Origin: Planctomycetota bacterium | Lineage (GTDB): Bacteria; Planctomycetota; UBA1135; GCA-002686595 | Direction of reading: 5' to 3' | NCBI GenBank assembly: GCA_022447405.1 | Contig: JAKVCE010000068.1 | Coordinates: 4,075-9,076 of the forward strand | DNA length: 5,002 nt | In this document: positions 4,787 to 5,002 of the stretch, one piece after another | How the letters are laid out: each line of letters opens with the position of its first letter | Numbering within the stretch: position 1 is the first letter of the stretch | Translations under genes and position numbers: made by a program | The notes under the pieces: model-generated | What the model was told of the DNA's origin: nothing | Seen by the model: only the letters and a program-made list of their open reading frames with translations | The model's database searches: none

Positions 4787-5002
4787 AAGCCCGGTGGGGC
4801 GACCAGCTTTGCATCGTCGCCCTCGAAAAGGAGCCGGGCCACTTCACCTTGCGGCGCACCGCGAGCCTTTCGGGCATCGACCTGCACCAGGCCTACGATA
4901 CGCTCAACCGCATCGACCCCCATGTCGACGGTCGCCCCCCCGGAAAACGCTGGGGCGGAAGCTCGAGCATCGGGGGCTCTCCCCGAGGTTCTGGAACCGG
5001 CC
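4732..5002 (+). pseudogene. 5'-less fragment of an unrelated protein, possibly DHHA1-like, running off the window
   Basis: This frame is open from 4669 to the window end and reads as natural protein from about 4732, giving 90 residues. Recognisable blocks are SGIYDVEQNLKARWG (9-23), CIVALEKEPGHFTLRR (27-42), GIDLHQAYDTLNRIDP (48-63), and GKRWGGSSSIGGSPRGSGTG (71-90). Third positions are strongly G/C, supporting coding. The order of a strand ending in EPG-xFxLR, an intermediate helix, and a glycine-rich loop GGSPR resembles the C-terminal DHHA1 substrate-binding domain of DHH phosphoesterases (usual loop GGGHPRAAG), but the match is loose and the protein may be something else. There is no ribosome site and no credible start: the first in-frame GTG (4738) falls inside the first strand, so this looks like an internal or C-terminal piece whose beginning is missing. 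It has AAA, GAA and CTT codons that are rare in the genes to the left. The class pseudogene is used because the 5' end is absent; it may be intact on another contig. Confidence 0.5.

Noticed and set aside
4145..4923. Minus-strand open frames at the right end
   Set aside because: They are opposite the permease, TPR-like and tail coding frames, are low in recognisable protein pattern, and cross the suspected junction without a change, as expected of chance frames in G/C-rich DNA.

Overview
The window is very GC-rich and densely coding, with strong G/C bias at third codon positions, frequent GAG and CTC codons and a TTG start. Together with an FHA protein carrying a Pro/Ala-rich linker and a gene-dense ABC-2-type export cluster, this suggests a high-GC Gram-negative environmental bacterium, most plausibly Myxococcota/deltaproteobacterial-like or Planctomycetota. 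This is an inference from style, not a taxonomic identification. No RNA gene, CRISPR array, insertion sequence, integrase or phage gene was seen, and no gene-free stretch exceeds about 70 bases.

Layout. Bases 1-236 (+) are the 3' end of a GT4-type glycosyltransferase, translationally coupled (TTGA overlap) to a complete second GT4 glycosyltransferase (233-1348, +). These two look like part of a polysaccharide or glycan assembly operon that begins left of the window. They converge, with a 3-base gap, on a minus-strand pair: a small CxxC glutaredoxin-like protein (2176-2457) followed 2 bases later by an FHA-domain protein with a disordered linker and one C-terminal membrane helix (1352-2173). 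A 67-base divergent gap (2458-2524) separates this pair from a plus-strand operon: ABC-2-type ATPase (2525-3373), six-helix permease-like membrane protein with a roughly 130-residue extracytoplasmic domain (3384-4421), and an exported or membrane-anchored TPR-like protein (from 4418, ATGA overlap). The ATPase and membrane protein should form one exporter-type complex; the TPR-like protein is a likely partner.

The right end is anomalous. The TPR-like reading frame looks natural only to about residue 104 (near base 4730). There, inside a 22-base run of pure G/C, recognisable protein switches to the +1 frame. The remaining 270 bases encode what looks like an internal or C-terminal piece of an unrelated protein (possibly DHHA1-like, ending in a WGGSS...GGSPRGSGTG stretch) that runs off the window. 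No start or N-terminal part of that protein is present, so the sequence near 4711-4735 looks like a junction: an assembly chimera, a real deletion/rearrangement, or less likely a simple frameshift. I found no convincing undescribed system; this junction and the permease's extracytoplasmic domain are the points most worth checking.
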